Assembly: GCA_964370775.1 (NCBI GenBank)
Contig: CAYJKT010000016.1
Location: 1 to 64,000, forward strand
Direction: 5' to 3'
Length of the DNA stretch: 64,000 bases
Source of the DNA: SIG603 sp964370775
Lineage (GTDB): Bacteria; Bacillota; Clostridia; Oscillospirales; Acutalibacteraceae
The notes under the pieces were generated by a model. That model saw only the letters and a list, made by a program, of their open reading frames with translations, was not told where the DNA came from and ran no database searches. Every line of letters begins with the position of its first letter. Position 1 is the stretch's first letter. Of the stretch, positions 8,415 to 16,449 are shown one piece after another. The position numbers and the translations under genes are program-made.

Positions 8415-9505
8415 ACATTGAACCTAAATAGAACGATGTCTCCATCTTTCATTACGTACTCTTTACCCTCTAGTCTAACCAAGCCTTTTTCTTTTGCTAC
8501 AGCCATAGTTTGTGAAGTCATTAGGTCGTCAAACGCAACAACTTCTGCTCTGATAAATCCTCTCTCGAAATCAGTGTGGATTTTACCAGCTGCTTGCGGT
8601 GCTTTTGTACCTTTTGTGATAGTCCAAGCTCTAACCTCTTGCTTACCAGCAGTTAGGTAAGATATTAAACCTAAAAGCTCATAACCCATAGTGATAATTC
8701 TATCAAGCCCACTTTGTTCTAGGTTCATGTCTGCTAAGAACATAGTTTTTTCTTCCATGTCCATGTCGCTAATCTCAGCTTCGATTTCTGCACAAATTGG
8801 CAGAACAACAGCGTTTTCTGTAGAAGCAATCTCTTTAACTCTTTTAAAGCGAACGTTAGTCTCCAAACCGTTTTTGAAGTCGTCTTCGCTTAAGTTAGCA
8901 GCGTATATAATCGGTTTGTTAGTCAACAGATTAACAGTGCTTATAATCTCTATTTCTGACTCAGTAGCATCAAAACTTCTAGCTGTTTTGCCGTCTTCTA
9001 ACCAAGATTTTAGTCTCTCTAAAATCTCTAGCTCAACAGCATAGCTTTTGTCGCCTTTCATCATTTTTTTGCATTTATCAATACGTCTATCTAAAATCTC
9101 AACGTCAGAAAGAATAAGCTCTATGTCAATAGTCTCAATGTCTCTTGATGGGTCAATGCTTCCCTCAACGTGGATAATATCGTCATTATCAAAACAACGC
9201 ACAACGTGTACAATCGCATCAACTTCTCTGATGTTTGACAGGAACTTGTTGCCAAGACCCTCGCCTTTTGATGCACCTTTTACAAGACCTGCAATGTCAA
9301 CAAATTCAATTGTAGCAGGTGTGAATTTATCTGGATCGTACATCTCTGCAAGTTTATCCAAACGTTTGTCTGGAACAGCAACCATGCCGACATTTGGCTC
9401 GATTGTGCAGAAAGGATAGTTAGCTGATTGTGCACCAGCGTTTGTTATTGCGTTAAATAGTGTGCTCTTTCCTACATTAGGAAGACCTACCATACCTAGT
9501 TTCAT
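8411..9505 (-). CDS. ychF: Redox-responsive ATPase YchF (OBG family)
   Basis: A conserved P-loop ATPase that associates with ribosomes and is linked to stress tolerance. The P-loop GLPNVGKS is at residues 7-14; DIAGLVKGASKGEGLGNKF matches the family, and the C terminus has the TGS-like segment ending EGKEYVMKDGDIVLFRFNV. Length (364) is normal. A small GTCGC/GCGAC hairpin lies in the 37 bases between it and the upstream esterase gene. Confidence 0.96.
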   Translation of the reverse strand: MKLGMVGLPNVGKSTLFNAITNAGAQSANYPFCTIEPNVGMVAVPDKRLDKLAEMYDPDKFTPATIEFVDIAGLVKGASKGEGLGNKFLSNIREVDAIVHVVRCFDNDDIIHVEGSIDPSRDIETIDIELILSDVEILDRRIDKCKKMMKGDKSYAVELEILERLKSWLEDGKTARSFDATESEIEIISTVNLLTNKPIIYAANLSEDDFKNGLETNVRFKRVKEIASTENAVVLPICAEIEAEISDMDMEEKTMFLADMNLEQSGLDRIITMGYELLGLISYLTAGKQEVRAWTITKGTKAPQAAGKIHTDFERGFIRAEVVAFDDLMTSQTMAVAKEKGLVRLEGKEYVMKDGDIVLFRFNV

Positions 9506-9542
9506 TTAATATGCTCCGTTCTGTCGCTTTGCGACTGGGTAT

Positions 9543-10346
9543 TTATTTTTTATAATCAAACAATAAGTTTAACCAGTTTTTGCTAAGTTGAACCCATTGT
9601 CTATTGTGTGAATGTTCAGTGTTTACCTCTTGTGTACAAACGCTAATTCCGTGTCCACCAGTTGGGAAAATATGAGCCTCAAAGCTAACTTTATGCTGTT
9701 GTAGTTTTTGCATCATTAAGATAGCATTTTCAACAGGAACTACAGGGTCCTCTACAGTGTGCCAAATAAAACAAGGGCAAGTGTCACTGTTTACTTGATT
9801 TTCCAAAGAGAACACAGCTGTATCTCTGTCGGCACTCACGTTATCTATAGAACCTTGGTGAGAATGTTTTGGGTCAGCAGTTATAACAGCGTAGCCTAAA
9901 ATCGCACCATTAGGTTTATTCAAGCCGTTTTTGTTGTCAAAATCGCTTAGTAAATCAGGGCTGTTCCACATAGTCGCTATAGAAGTCGCTAGGTGACCAC
10001 CAGCTGAGAACCCACAAACAGCAATTTTATCTGGGTCGCAGTTCCACTCTTTTTGATTTTCTCTAATAGACATAATCAAAGAGCTAACTTCTTTTAAAGG
10101 AGTAAAATTCTTAGCGTTTTCTTTAACTGAATAATACAAAACAAATACATTATAACCAGCACTCAAATATTCAAGCGCCACAGGGTCAGCCTCTCTCATA
10201 GAACAAAAGTTGTAACCGCCACCTGGTAGAACTACTACTGTAGGGTAGGCTTCTCTATAGCTAGGCATCTCTGTTAATGTGTCGTGCAAATATGCAACTA
10301 CTTTTCCGTCAGTATTTTCCATTGCTTGAAACTCTAATTTCCTCAT
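9543..10346 (-). CDS. Alpha/beta hydrolase, acetyl-esterase-like
   Basis: A cytoplasmic serine hydrolase of 267 residues with no signal peptide. The oxyanion motif PGGGYN (41-46), nucleophile elbow GFSAGG (Ser114), and candidate acid D200 (VEDPVVP) and base H232 (GGHGIS) give a full triad. The pattern matches the BD-FAE/Axe-type esterases that remove acetyl or feruloyl groups from plant sugars. The substrate cannot be read. It sits between serS and ychF, in the same run, with 19 bases to serS. Confidence 0.78.
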   Translation of the reverse strand: MRKLEFQAMENTDGKVVAYLHDTLTEMPSYREAYPTVVVLPGGGYNFCSMREADPVALEYLSAGYNVFVLYYSVKENAKNFTPLKEVSSLIMSIRENQKEWNCDPDKIAVCGFSAGGHLATSIATMWNSPDLLSDFDNKNGLNKPNGAILGYAVITADPKHSHQGSIDNVSADRDTAVFSLENQVNSDTCPCFIWHTVEDPVVPVENAILMMQKLQQHKVSFEAHIFPTGGHGISVCTQEVNTEHSHNRQWVQLSKNWLNLLFDYKK

Positions 10347-10365
10347 GGTTTAACACTCCTTTAGT

Positions 10366-11643
10366 TTATCCTATTTTATCTTTTCCGCCCATATACGGTC
10401 TTAATGCTACTGGGATATTAACTGTTCCGTCCTCGTTTAAGTTGTTCTCTAAGAAAGCAATCAACATTCTAGGAGGTGCAACAACAGTGTTGTTAAGTGT
10501 GTGTGCTAAATATTTTCCGTCTTTGCCATTAACTCTGATTTTCAATCTTCTAGCTTGAGCATCACCTAAGTTAGAACAACTTCCAACCTCAAAGTATTTT
10601 TGTTGTCTAGGAGACCAAGCCTCTACGTCGATAGACTTAACTTTTAAGTCTGCTAAGTCGCCTGAACAGCACTCTAAAGTTCTAACAGATATATCTAAAG
10701 ACTCAAATAATTCAACTGTGTGTTTCCACATTTTGTCAAACCACATTGGGCTGTCTTCTGGCTTACAAACAACTATCATCTCTTGCTTTTCAAATTGATG
10801 TATTCTGTAAACGCCACGTTCTTCTAGACCGTGTGCGCCTTTTTCTTTTCTAAAGCAAGGTGAATAGCTTGTTAAAGTTTGAGGTAGCTCGTCTTCTTTA
10901 ATAATAGTATCGATATATTTACCTATCATAGAGTGCTCACTTGTTCCGATTAAGTACAAGTCCTCGCCCTCAATTTTATACATCATAGCTTCCATCTCAG
11001 CAAAAGACATAACACCAGTTACAACTTCGCTTCTAATCATGTAAGGAGGTATGCAGTAAGTGAAACCTTTGTCTATCATAAAATCTCTAGCATAAGAGAT
11101 AACAGCAGAATGAAGTCTAGCGATGTCGCCCATTAAGTAGTAAAAACCATTACCAGCAACTTTTCTAGCGCTGTCAAGGTCTATGCCTTTAAGTTTTTCC
11201 ATAATCTCAGCATGGTAAGGAATGTCAAAATTTGGCACAAAAGCTTCGCCATATCTTTTAACCTCAACATTCTCAGAATCATCTTTACCAATCGGCACAC
11301 TGTCATCAATGATATTAGGTATGATGTTCATTATGTTATAAACTTTTTCGTCAAGCTCTTTTTCGATCTCCTCAGCTTTTGCAAGCTCCTCTGACTGAGC
11401 AGTAACCATAGCCTTAACTTTTTCAGCTTCTTCTTTGTTGCCACTAGCCATGAATTTGCCTATCTCTTTAGATAGCTTGTTTCTTGACGCTCTTAGGTTG
11501 TCAGCGTTTTGTTGGTTTTCTCTTTTTTGTTTATCAAGCTCTATAACTTCATCAACAAGAGCCAATTTATGGTCTTGGAATTTCTTTTTAATGTTTTCTT
11601 TAACAATTTCAGGGTTTTCTCTTAAAAATTTAATATCTATCAT
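10366..11643 (-). CDS. serS: Seryl-tRNA synthetase
   Basis: A class II synthetase that charges tRNA(Ser). The N-terminal coiled-coil arm (about residues 25-100) opens MIDIKFLRENPEIVKENIKK; motif 2 shows CFRKEKGAHG, and motif 3 shows HTLNNTVVAPPRMLIAFLEN-like sequence. The start chosen is ATG 11643, because GAGGAG lies 7 bases upstream; a longer frame from TTG 11658 would translate through that ribosome site. Length is 425, normal. No T-box fits in the 79 bases upstream, so it is probably read from the promoter at 12447-12475. Confidence 0.96.
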   Translation of the reverse strand: MIDIKFLRENPEIVKENIKKKFQDHKLALVDEVIELDKQKRENQQNADNLRASRNKLSKEIGKFMASGNKEEAEKVKAMVTAQSEELAKAEEIEKELDEKVYNIMNIIPNIIDDSVPIGKDDSENVEVKRYGEAFVPNFDIPYHAEIMEKLKGIDLDSARKVAGNGFYYLMGDIARLHSAVISYARDFMIDKGFTYCIPPYMIRSEVVTGVMSFAEMEAMMYKIEGEDLYLIGTSEHSMIGKYIDTIIKEDELPQTLTSYSPCFRKEKGAHGLEERGVYRIHQFEKQEMIVVCKPEDSPMWFDKMWKHTVELFESLDISVRTLECCSGDLADLKVKSIDVEAWSPRQQKYFEVGSCSNLGDAQARRLKIRVNGKDGKYLAHTLNNTVVAPPRMLIAFLENNLNEDGTVNIPVALRPYMGGKDKIG

Positions 11644-11722
11644 TACAATTCTCCTCAATTCAAAATCTATATCGTATCAATTATATAGCATTTTAAGCTA
11701 AAAATCAATTATTTTCTTGATT

Positions 11723-12064
11723 TTAAAAATGTTCGCCGTTTTCATAATAATTCGACTTATCCAGGTCTACAAAAATAATATCTACAGTTTCGATTTCAGC
11801 AAATTCTGCTCGAGTACTTTGTAATACTGCATCAGTCAGAATTTTAACCACCATATCCTTGACTTCACGCCCTCTGTCAAACCATTCTACATGAATAATA
11901 ACAGTGTCGTTTACAAGTGAACCATTAGAGAAAATCTCTGAACTAACAGAAAAAGTAATCCAGTCCGGTGGGCAGTCAATAACTTTTGATAAATCAGCTG
12001 AAATTTCTGCTGATAATCCCCTAACTTGTTCTTTGTTTAAACCATTTATATCAATGTGCGGCAT
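11723..12064 (-). CDS. DUF1904 family protein (tautomerase/MIF-like fold)
   Basis: A 113-residue protein that starts MPHIDINGL, with Pro at position 2 of the product as in tautomerase-superfamily enzymes, and contains TFSVSSE and HVEWFDRG. The sequence resembles the DUF1904 family, whose structure is related to 4-oxalocrotonate tautomerase. No substrate is known. It is placed 11 bases after the DsrE gene and upstream of serS, so these three are probably one transcript. Confidence 0.6.
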   Translation of the reverse strand: MPHIDINGLNKEQVRGLSAEISADLSKVIDCPPDWITFSVSSEIFSNGSLVNDTVIIHVEWFDRGREVKDMVVKILTDAVLQSTRAEFAEIETVDIIFVDLDKSNYYENGEHF

Positions 12065-12075
12065 AGTGTTCTCCT

Positions 12076-12414
12076 TTAAATTGTAAGCAATCTTTCGTTA
12101 TCTTTTAATATGTTTGTAAGTGGTACTCCCATTGGTTCGACTTCGATATCAAGCTCTTTTAAAGTGTCGGTCACACCAAACATATTCGCACATGATATGC
12201 ACGCTTTAACAACTACGCCTTCCTCCATAGCTTGCATAACTAAGTCCTGTATGTCCTCGTTCTCTGCCACAAGCTTTGCAGTAGGTCCCCAAATGATTAT
12301 CTCCACTTCATCAAACCAAGCACGGATTTTTGCGTTAATCGCATACATAAAAACCATAGTTTGCGCTGTTTTTGGATTGTCGTTTACCCACAATATGTTA
12401 AGTTTGCTATTCAT
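12076..12414 (-). CDS. DsrE/DsrF-like family protein
   Basis: A 112-residue protein with the alternating beta/alpha pattern of DsrE proteins: an N-terminal strand NILWVNDNP, a helix, EIIIWGPTAK, then VVVKACISCANMFG with C99-region cysteines spaced CxxC-like, and a C-terminal GVPLT. DsrE relatives carry persulfide sulfur. Here the CISC pair could bind sulfur, but this is inferred. First gene of the run with its own promoter. Confidence 0.7.
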   Translation of the reverse strand: MNSKLNILWVNDNPKTAQTMVFMYAINAKIRAWFDEVEIIIWGPTAKLVAENEDIQDLVMQAMEEGVVVKACISCANMFGVTDTLKELDIEVEPMGVPLTNILKDNERLLTI

Positions 12415-12446
12415 TTATATCAGTCCTTTTCAAATTTGATATTTTG

Positions 12447-12475
12447 ATTATATACCACACATAAAAATATGTCAA
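12447..12475 (-). promoter_or_regulatory. Sigma-A type promoter of the DsrE-DUF1904-serS run
   Basis: On the minus strand TTGACA (12470-12475), 17-base spacer, TATAAT (12447-12452); both hexamers are consensus. Confidence 0.75.
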
Positions 12476-12602
12476 AATAATTATACTATTTATATAAGAA
12501 AATTTTCCTACAAAAAAAACACACATAATTATGCTAAAATATGCACCAAATAACAAGCGAAAAATCAAACGATAATTGTTTTAATAAATTGTTAAAATTA
12601 GA

Positions 12603-12631
12603 TTGACAACGCTTAATATGTATGCTATAAT
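12603..12631 (+). promoter_or_regulatory. Consensus promoter of the rpmG-secE-nusG block
   Basis: TTGACA (12603-12608), 17 bases, TATAAT (12626-12631). Both hexamers are perfect, as expected for a ribosomal protein operon. Confidence 0.85.
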
Positions 12632-12637
12632 ATTTAC

Positions 12638-12766
12638 ACCTCAAAGCAGGGGTATTTTTTTTGTGCTTGTTTTGAGGGAGGCAAAGGGTTTATTATTTAG
12701 ACCAATACCCAAAAAAATAATATAATCCGAACAAAAAATTTATTCCGTGAAACGGGAGGTGCCGTT
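12638..12766 (+). promoter_or_regulatory. Structured 5' leader of rpmG-secE
   Basis: The transcript leader holds a bulged stem: CCTCAAAGCA (12639-12648) with TGC (12664-12666) plus TTTGAGG (12671-12677). Its loop carries GGGTATT (12650-12656), which is complementary to AATACCC (12704-12710), so a pseudoknot is possible. No named leader class was recognised. This also accounts for the roughly 350-base stretch without a gene before rpmG. Confidence 0.4.
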
Positions 12767-12916
12767 ATGAGAGTTAAAGTAACAATGGCTTGCACAGAGT
12801 GCAAACAACGCAATTACAACACAATGAAAAACAAAAAAAATGACCCTGACAGACTTGAAATGAACAAATATTGCAAGTTCTGCAGAAAACACACAGCTCA
12901 CAAAGAAACAAAATAA
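12767..12916 (+). CDS. rpmG: 50S ribosomal protein L33 (zinc type)
   Basis: A 49-residue protein beginning MRVKVTMACTECKQRNY, with CTEC (residues 9-12) and CKFC pairs, so the zinc-binding form of L33. The ATG follows GGGAGGT. Its place before secE and nusG is the usual Firmicute order. It was too short for a simple ORF filter but all features agree. Confidence 0.95.
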   Translation: MRVKVTMACTECKQRNYNTMKNKKNDPDRLEMNKYCKFCRKHTAHKETK

Positions 12917-12932
12917 GTTTGGAGGAATAAAA

Positions 12933-13178
12933 ATGGCTGATACTAAAATAGAGAAGAAAAAATCTAAAGCTGCCATTTCCGACTTTTTTAAAAAGGCAGG
13001 AAAATTCTTCCGTGATGTTAAGGGTGAACTTAAAAAAATCGTGTGGCCTACTGTTCCAACTGTATTCAGAAATATGGGTGTAGTTTTGGTGGCAGTTGCT
13101 GCTGTTACAATTTTTGTTTTTGCTCTAGACACAGCGTTCATGAACTTACTAGGACTTGTGATGGATATTGCAAGATAA
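12933..13178 (+). CDS. secE: Preprotein translocase subunit SecE
   Basis: The small clamp subunit of the SecYEG channel. The 81-residue protein has a basic N terminus, the conserved amphipathic motif FFRDVKGELKKIVWPT (about residues 25-41) and one membrane helix (about 49-72). Preceded by GGAGG. It is 17 bases after rpmG and 30 before nusG. Confidence 0.95.
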   Translation: MADTKIEKKKSKAAISDFFKKAGKFFRDVKGELKKIVWPTVPTVFRNMGVVLVAVAAVTIFVFALDTAFMNLLGLVMDIAR

Positions 13179-13207
13179 TTATAAGTTTTTGGAAGTGAGG
13201 AGAAATT

Positions 13208-13729
13208 ATGTCAGGTGAAGCAAAGTGGTATGTAGTTCATACCTATTCAGGATATGAAAACAAGGTTGCATCAAACCTTGAAAAAGTAGTAGAAAATCGT
13301 GGTTTACAAGAATTTATCAAGGAAATCGTTGTTCCTACAGAATTAGTTACAGAGGTTCGTGAGGACGGAAAAACTAAAGAAGTAGAAAGAAAAGTATTCC
13401 CTGGGTATGTTATTGTTAAAATGATAGTTACAGACGAAAGCTGGTATGCTGTTAGAAATATCAGAGGATGTACAGGCTTTGTTGGTACTACTACAGACCC
13501 TATTCCGCTAACTGAAGAAGAAGTGAAGCGTCTAGGCGTTGAGAGAAGATCAATTGAAGTATCTTACGCAGTAGGCGACAGCGTTCAAGTTATTGCAGGT
13601 CCATTAAATGGCTCTGTGGGTACAGTGGATAATATAGACACTGTAGCAGGTACAGTAAGAGTTATTGTATCTATGTTTGGACGTGAAACACCTGCCGATT
13701 TGGATTTAGACCAAGTCGAAAGGATTTAA
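13208..13729 (+). CDS. nusG: Transcription elongation/antitermination factor NusG
   Basis: NusG binds RNA polymerase and couples it to ribosomes or Rho. The 173-residue protein opens with KWYVVHTYSGYENKV (residues 6-20) of the NGN domain, carries FPGYVIVKM, and ends in a KOW domain with DSVQVIAGPLNGSVGTV. It is cotranscribed with secE. Confidence 0.97.
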   Translation: MSGEAKWYVVHTYSGYENKVASNLEKVVENRGLQEFIKEIVVPTELVTEVREDGKTKEVERKVFPGYVIVKMIVTDESWYAVRNIRGCTGFVGTTTDPIPLTEEEVKRLGVERRSIEVSYAVGDSVQVIAGPLNGSVGTVDNIDTVAGTVRVIVSMFGRETPADLDLDQVERI

Positions 13730-13788
13730 TCAACTGGTAAATAGCGTACAACGCTTTTTATGCGGGGGTTCTATGCCAAGGACTCCCC

Positions 13789-13822
13789 GGTGGGAGGAAC
13801 CAAAGATGTTCCGCCATCAACC
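13789..13822 (+). promoter_or_regulatory. Probable L1 autoregulatory mRNA site upstream of rplK
   Basis: GGTGGGAGGAAC pairs with GTTCC, GCC and ACC on the far side, leaving internal loops like those of the L1 binding site in 23S rRNA. A site of this kind before rplK is known in other bacteria; the match here is by eye. A similar motif recurs before rplA. Confidence 0.45.
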
Positions 13823-13845
13823 ACGAATTATGGAGGTGCAAAAAA

Positions 13846-14271
13846 ATGGCTCAAAAGGTTACGGGTTTTATAAAACTCCAAATACCAGCTGGTAAAGCTA
13901 CCCCAGCACCACCTGTTGGTCCTGCTCTAGGTCAACACGGTGTTAACATCATGGCGTTCACAAAGGAATTTAATGAGCGTACAAAAAATGACATAGGTCT
14001 TATCATCCCTGTAGTAATTACAGTTTATGCAGACCGTTCATTCACATTTATCACTAAAACTCCACCGGCAGCGGTTCTTATTAAGAAAGCTTGCGGTATC
14101 GAGAGTGGTTCAGGTGTGCCAAACAAAACAAAAGTAGCTAAAATCACAAAAGAACAAGTACAAAAAATCGCAGAACAAAAGATGCCTGACCTAAATGCGT
14201 CTAGCGTAGAAACAGCTATGAGCATGATCGCAGGTACAGCAAGAAGCATGGGTATTGAAGTCGTTGACTAA
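13846..14271 (+). CDS. rplK: 50S ribosomal protein L11
   Basis: The 141-residue protein starts MAQKVTGFIKLQIPAGKATP and holds the conserved PAPPVGPALGQHGVNIM (about residues 20-36) and a C-terminal RNA-binding domain ending SMGIEVVD. It forms the GTPase-associated centre with L10/L12. The ATG follows GGAGGT. Confidence 0.97.
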   Translation: MAQKVTGFIKLQIPAGKATPAPPVGPALGQHGVNIMAFTKEFNERTKNDIGLIIPVVITVYADRSFTFITKTPPAAVLIKKACGIESGSGVPNKTKVAKITKEQVQKIAEQKMPDLNASSVETAMSMIAGTARSMGIEVVD

Positions 14272-14277
14272 TGCCCG

Positions 14278-14305
14278 GGTGGGAGGAAAACTTCCGATAT
14301 TTACC
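14278..14305 (+). promoter_or_regulatory. Second L1-type mRNA site between rplK and rplA
   Basis: GGTGGGAGGAA, TTCC and ATTTACC repeat the primary and likely secondary structure of the site before rplK, with a 3-base loop in place of 7. Probably a second contact for L1. Confidence 0.4.
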
Positions 14306-14324
14306 ACTCTAGGAGGAATAATCA

Positions 14325-15023
14325 ATGAAACACGGTAAAAAATATGTTGACAGTTCAAAACTAGTTGACAAATCAAAATTATATGATGCCGAAGAGGCTT
14401 TAGACCTTTGCATTAAGACTGGTACTGCTAAATTTGACGAGACTGTTGAAGTTCACGTTAAACTTGGTGTTGACGGTCGTCATGCGGATCAACAAGTCCG
14501 TGGCGCTATTGTTTTGCCAAATGGTACAGGTAAAAGTGTAAGAGTTTTGGCAATTTGTAAAGAAGACAAAATTGAAGCTGCAAAAGCTGCTGGTGCAGAA
14601 TTTGTTGGTTCAGAAGACATGGTACAAAAAATCCAAACAGAAAACTGGATGGATTTCGACGTTCTAATCACAACACCTGACATGATGGGTCTTGTTGGAC
14701 GTCTAGGTAAAGTTTTAGGTCCTCGTGGCTTAATGCCTAACCCAAAAGCTGGTACAGTTTCTCCTGACATAGCAAAAGCTATCACAGAAGCTAAAGCAGG
14801 TAAAATCGAGTATAGACTTGATAAAACTAACATCATCCACTGCCCAATTGGTAAAGTAAGCTTTGGTGTAGAAAAACTACAAGAAAACTTTGACACACTT
14901 TTAGGTGCTATTGTTAAAGCTAAACCAGCTGCTTCAAAAGGCCAATACGTAAAATCTTGCGTAGTTAGCCCAACAATGGGTCCTGGTGTTAAAATCAACC
15001 CAAGCAGATTTGTTCAAGGTTAA
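14325..15023 (+). CDS. rplA: 50S ribosomal protein L1
   Basis: The 232-residue protein shows EVHVKLGVDGRHADQQVRG, VLPNGTGK and the family signature with PKAGTV. It forms the mobile stalk at the E site, and in many bacteria represses the L11 operon. AGGAGG precedes the start by 7-9 bases. Confidence 0.97.
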   Translation: MKHGKKYVDSSKLVDKSKLYDAEEALDLCIKTGTAKFDETVEVHVKLGVDGRHADQQVRGAIVLPNGTGKSVRVLAICKEDKIEAAKAAGAEFVGSEDMVQKIQTENWMDFDVLITTPDMMGLVGRLGKVLGPRGLMPNPKAGTVSPDIAKAITEAKAGKIEYRLDKTNIIHCPIGKVSFGVEKLQENFDTLLGAIVKAKPAASKGQYVKSCVVSPTMGPGVKINPSRFVQG

Positions 15024-15029
15024 TTTTAC

Positions 15030-15058
15030 TTGACAATCTAGCAAATCTATGATAATAT
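15030..15058 (+). promoter_or_regulatory. Separate promoter for rplJ-rplL
   Basis: TTGACA (15030-15035), 17 bases, TAATAT (15053-15058), starting only 7 bases after the rplA stop. It allows rplJL to be made apart from rplKA. Confidence 0.7.
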
Positions 15059-15070
15059 AATATAGCTGTT

Positions 15071-15190
15071 TACCTAAGACAGCAGGTTCTATTATTAGAA
15101 TAACGGGGTTACCCACCTGCCGAGGAAAGCGTTAATGTATATTTTTGTATATCATTATGCCTTTCTCGGAAACGGGAGAGGCATATTTTA
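15071..15190 (+). promoter_or_regulatory. L10 ribosomal protein leader with attenuator hairpin
   Basis: The leader shows the L10 leader hallmarks ACCTAAGACAGCAGGT and ACCTGCCGAGGAAAGC, which pair with each other. A second hairpin, GCCTTTCTCG/GGGAGAGGC (about 15159-15183), followed by ATATTTTATT, acts as attenuator or anti-antiterminator. In this family L10 (as L10-L12 complex) binds the leader and stops transcription. Confidence 0.85.
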
Positions 15191-15215
15191 TTAAATAAAA
15201 AGCGAGGTGAATAAT

Positions 15216-15731
15216 TTGCCAAGTCCAAGCGTTTTAGAAAAAAAACAACAAGTTGTTGCAGAATTAAAAGCGAAAATCGAAAGCAATTCTGCTGGTGTTT
15301 TAGTTGATTACAAAGGTATTTCAGCTGAAAAAGATACAAAACTTAGAAAAGAGCTACGTGAAGCTGGTGTTGACTACTTTGTAGTTAAAAACACACTTTT
15401 AAAATTAGCTATCGCTGATACTGATTACGAAGGTATTTCTTCTGTTCTAGAAGGAACTACTGCTCTAGCATTATCAAACGACCCTGTTTCAGTTGCTAAA
15501 ATATTGAATGACTACGCAAAAGAGTCAGACGGTAAATACTCAATTAAATCAGGTTACATGGATAACAAAGTTTTAGAGACAGCACAAATCCAAGAACTAG
15601 CATCTCTACCAAGCAGAGAAGGTCTATTACAAATGCTTCTCAGCGTACTTACATCTGGTACAAGAGGTCTTGCTGTTGCACTTAATGCAATTGCAGAAAA
15701 AAATGGCGATAGCGAAGGCGACGCCGCTTAA
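15216..15731 (+). CDS. rplJ: 50S ribosomal protein L10
   Basis: L10 forms the base of the L7/L12 stalk. The sequence opens with PSPSVLEKKQQVVAELKAKI and has VDYKGISAEKDTKLRKELRE, then YFVVKNTLL. The start chosen is TTG at 15216, because GAGGTG lies 7 bases before it; a GTG at 15207 would overlap that site. Regulated by the L10 leader immediately upstream. Confidence 0.94.
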   Translation: MPSPSVLEKKQQVVAELKAKIESNSAGVLVDYKGISAEKDTKLRKELREAGVDYFVVKNTLLKLAIADTDYEGISSVLEGTTALALSNDPVSVAKILNDYAKESDGKYSIKSGYMDNKVLETAQIQELASLPSREGLLQMLLSVLTSGTRGLAVALNAIAEKNGDSEGDAA

Positions 15732-15774
15732 TTTAAAATTATTAAATATTTAAACTTTTAGGAGGATTATTAAA

Positions 15775-16140
15775 ATGGCTGATATAGCAAAATTTATTGA
15801 AGATATCAAAGCTTTAACAGTTTTGGAATTAAACGAATTAGTAAAAGCAATCGAAGAGGAGTTTGGTGTTAGTGCTGCTGCTCCTGTAATGATGGCTGGC
15901 GGTGCTGCTCCTGCAGCTGCTGCAGAGCAAACAGAATTTGACGTTATCTTGAAATCTGCTGGTGGAAACAAAATCGCAGTTATCAAAGTAGTTAAAGAAG
16001 TTTCTGGTCTTGGTCTTAAAGAAGCAAAAGCTATCGTTGACGAAGCTCCAAAAACACTTAAAGAAGCAGTATCTAAAGACGATGCAGAAGCTATCAAAGC
16101 AAAACTTGAAGAAGCTGGCGCAGAAGTTGAAGTTAAATAA
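15775..16140 (+). CDS. rplL: 50S ribosomal protein L7/L12
   Basis: The 121-residue stalk protein has an N-terminal dimer domain, an Ala-rich hinge (about residues 37-52) and a C-terminal domain with VIKVVKEVSGLGLKEAKAIV. GGAGG precedes the ATG. It is followed by a terminator; rpoB, which usually comes next, is absent. Confidence 0.97.
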   Translation: MADIAKFIEDIKALTVLELNELVKAIEEEFGVSAAAPVMMAGGAAPAAAAEQTEFDVILKSAGGNKIAVIKVVKEVSGLGLKEAKAIVDEAPKTLKEAVSKDDAEAIKAKLEEAGAEVEVK

Positions 16141-16156
16141 TTTAGCTTTTTTAATT

Positions 16157-16187
16157 AAGGATAAACCGCAAGGTTTATCCTTTTTTT
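16157..16187 (+). terminator. Rho-independent terminator after rplL
   Basis: AAGGATAAACC and GGTTTATCC form a strong stem with a 4-base loop, followed by a run of T. Confidence 0.93.
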
Positions 16188-16337
16188 GTGTCTAAAGACA
16201 TACTGATGTGGTAAGCGAACATAAACACATTGTGCGACTATGCATTAATATCATCAGCAGTTTATTATGCCTACATGTTAAATATTGTGATAAACGAGTA
16301 AAAATAAAATATCAAGCAATAGCAAAAAGTTTCTACT

Positions 16338-16362
16338 TCAATTTAATTTAAACTATTACGTA
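16338..16362 (+). repeat. Degenerate copy of a MITE-like end
   Basis: These 25 bases (TCAATTTAATTTAAACTATT and on to CGTA) match 23362-23386 at about 23 of 25 positions. A GTTAGATTGATAAA stretch near 16391 may be the other end. The remaining sequence between the rplL and diguanylate cyclase terminators (about 220 bases) has no gene I can support. Confidence 0.45.
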
Positions 16363-16412
16363 TAAATAACAAAGGTTTTTATTAATGTTTGTTAGATTGA
16401 TAAATGAAAAAA

Positions 16413-16446
16413 CGAACCCTGTGTTGCCTAGGAGACACAGGGTTCG
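16413..16446 (-). terminator. Rho-independent terminator of the GGDEF pair
   Basis: CGAACCCTGTGT and ACACAGGGTTCG form a perfect 12-bp stem with a 10-base loop; on the minus strand a run of T follows. Confidence 0.9.
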
Positions 16447-16449
16447 CTA

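Noticed and set aside
11644..11722. T-box upstream of serS (and of asnS)
   Set aside because: Only 79 bases lie before serS and about 35 before asnS; no specifier stem or UGGN antiterminator can fit.
12740..13141. Antisense frame of 133 residues over rpmG and secE
   Set aside because: Low-complexity sequence opposite two clear ribosomal and secretion genes.
16190..16412. tRNA or other RNA gene in the gap after rplL
   Set aside because: No cloverleaf or conserved RNA seen; the stretch only holds a MITE-like relic. No tRNA was found anywhere in the window.
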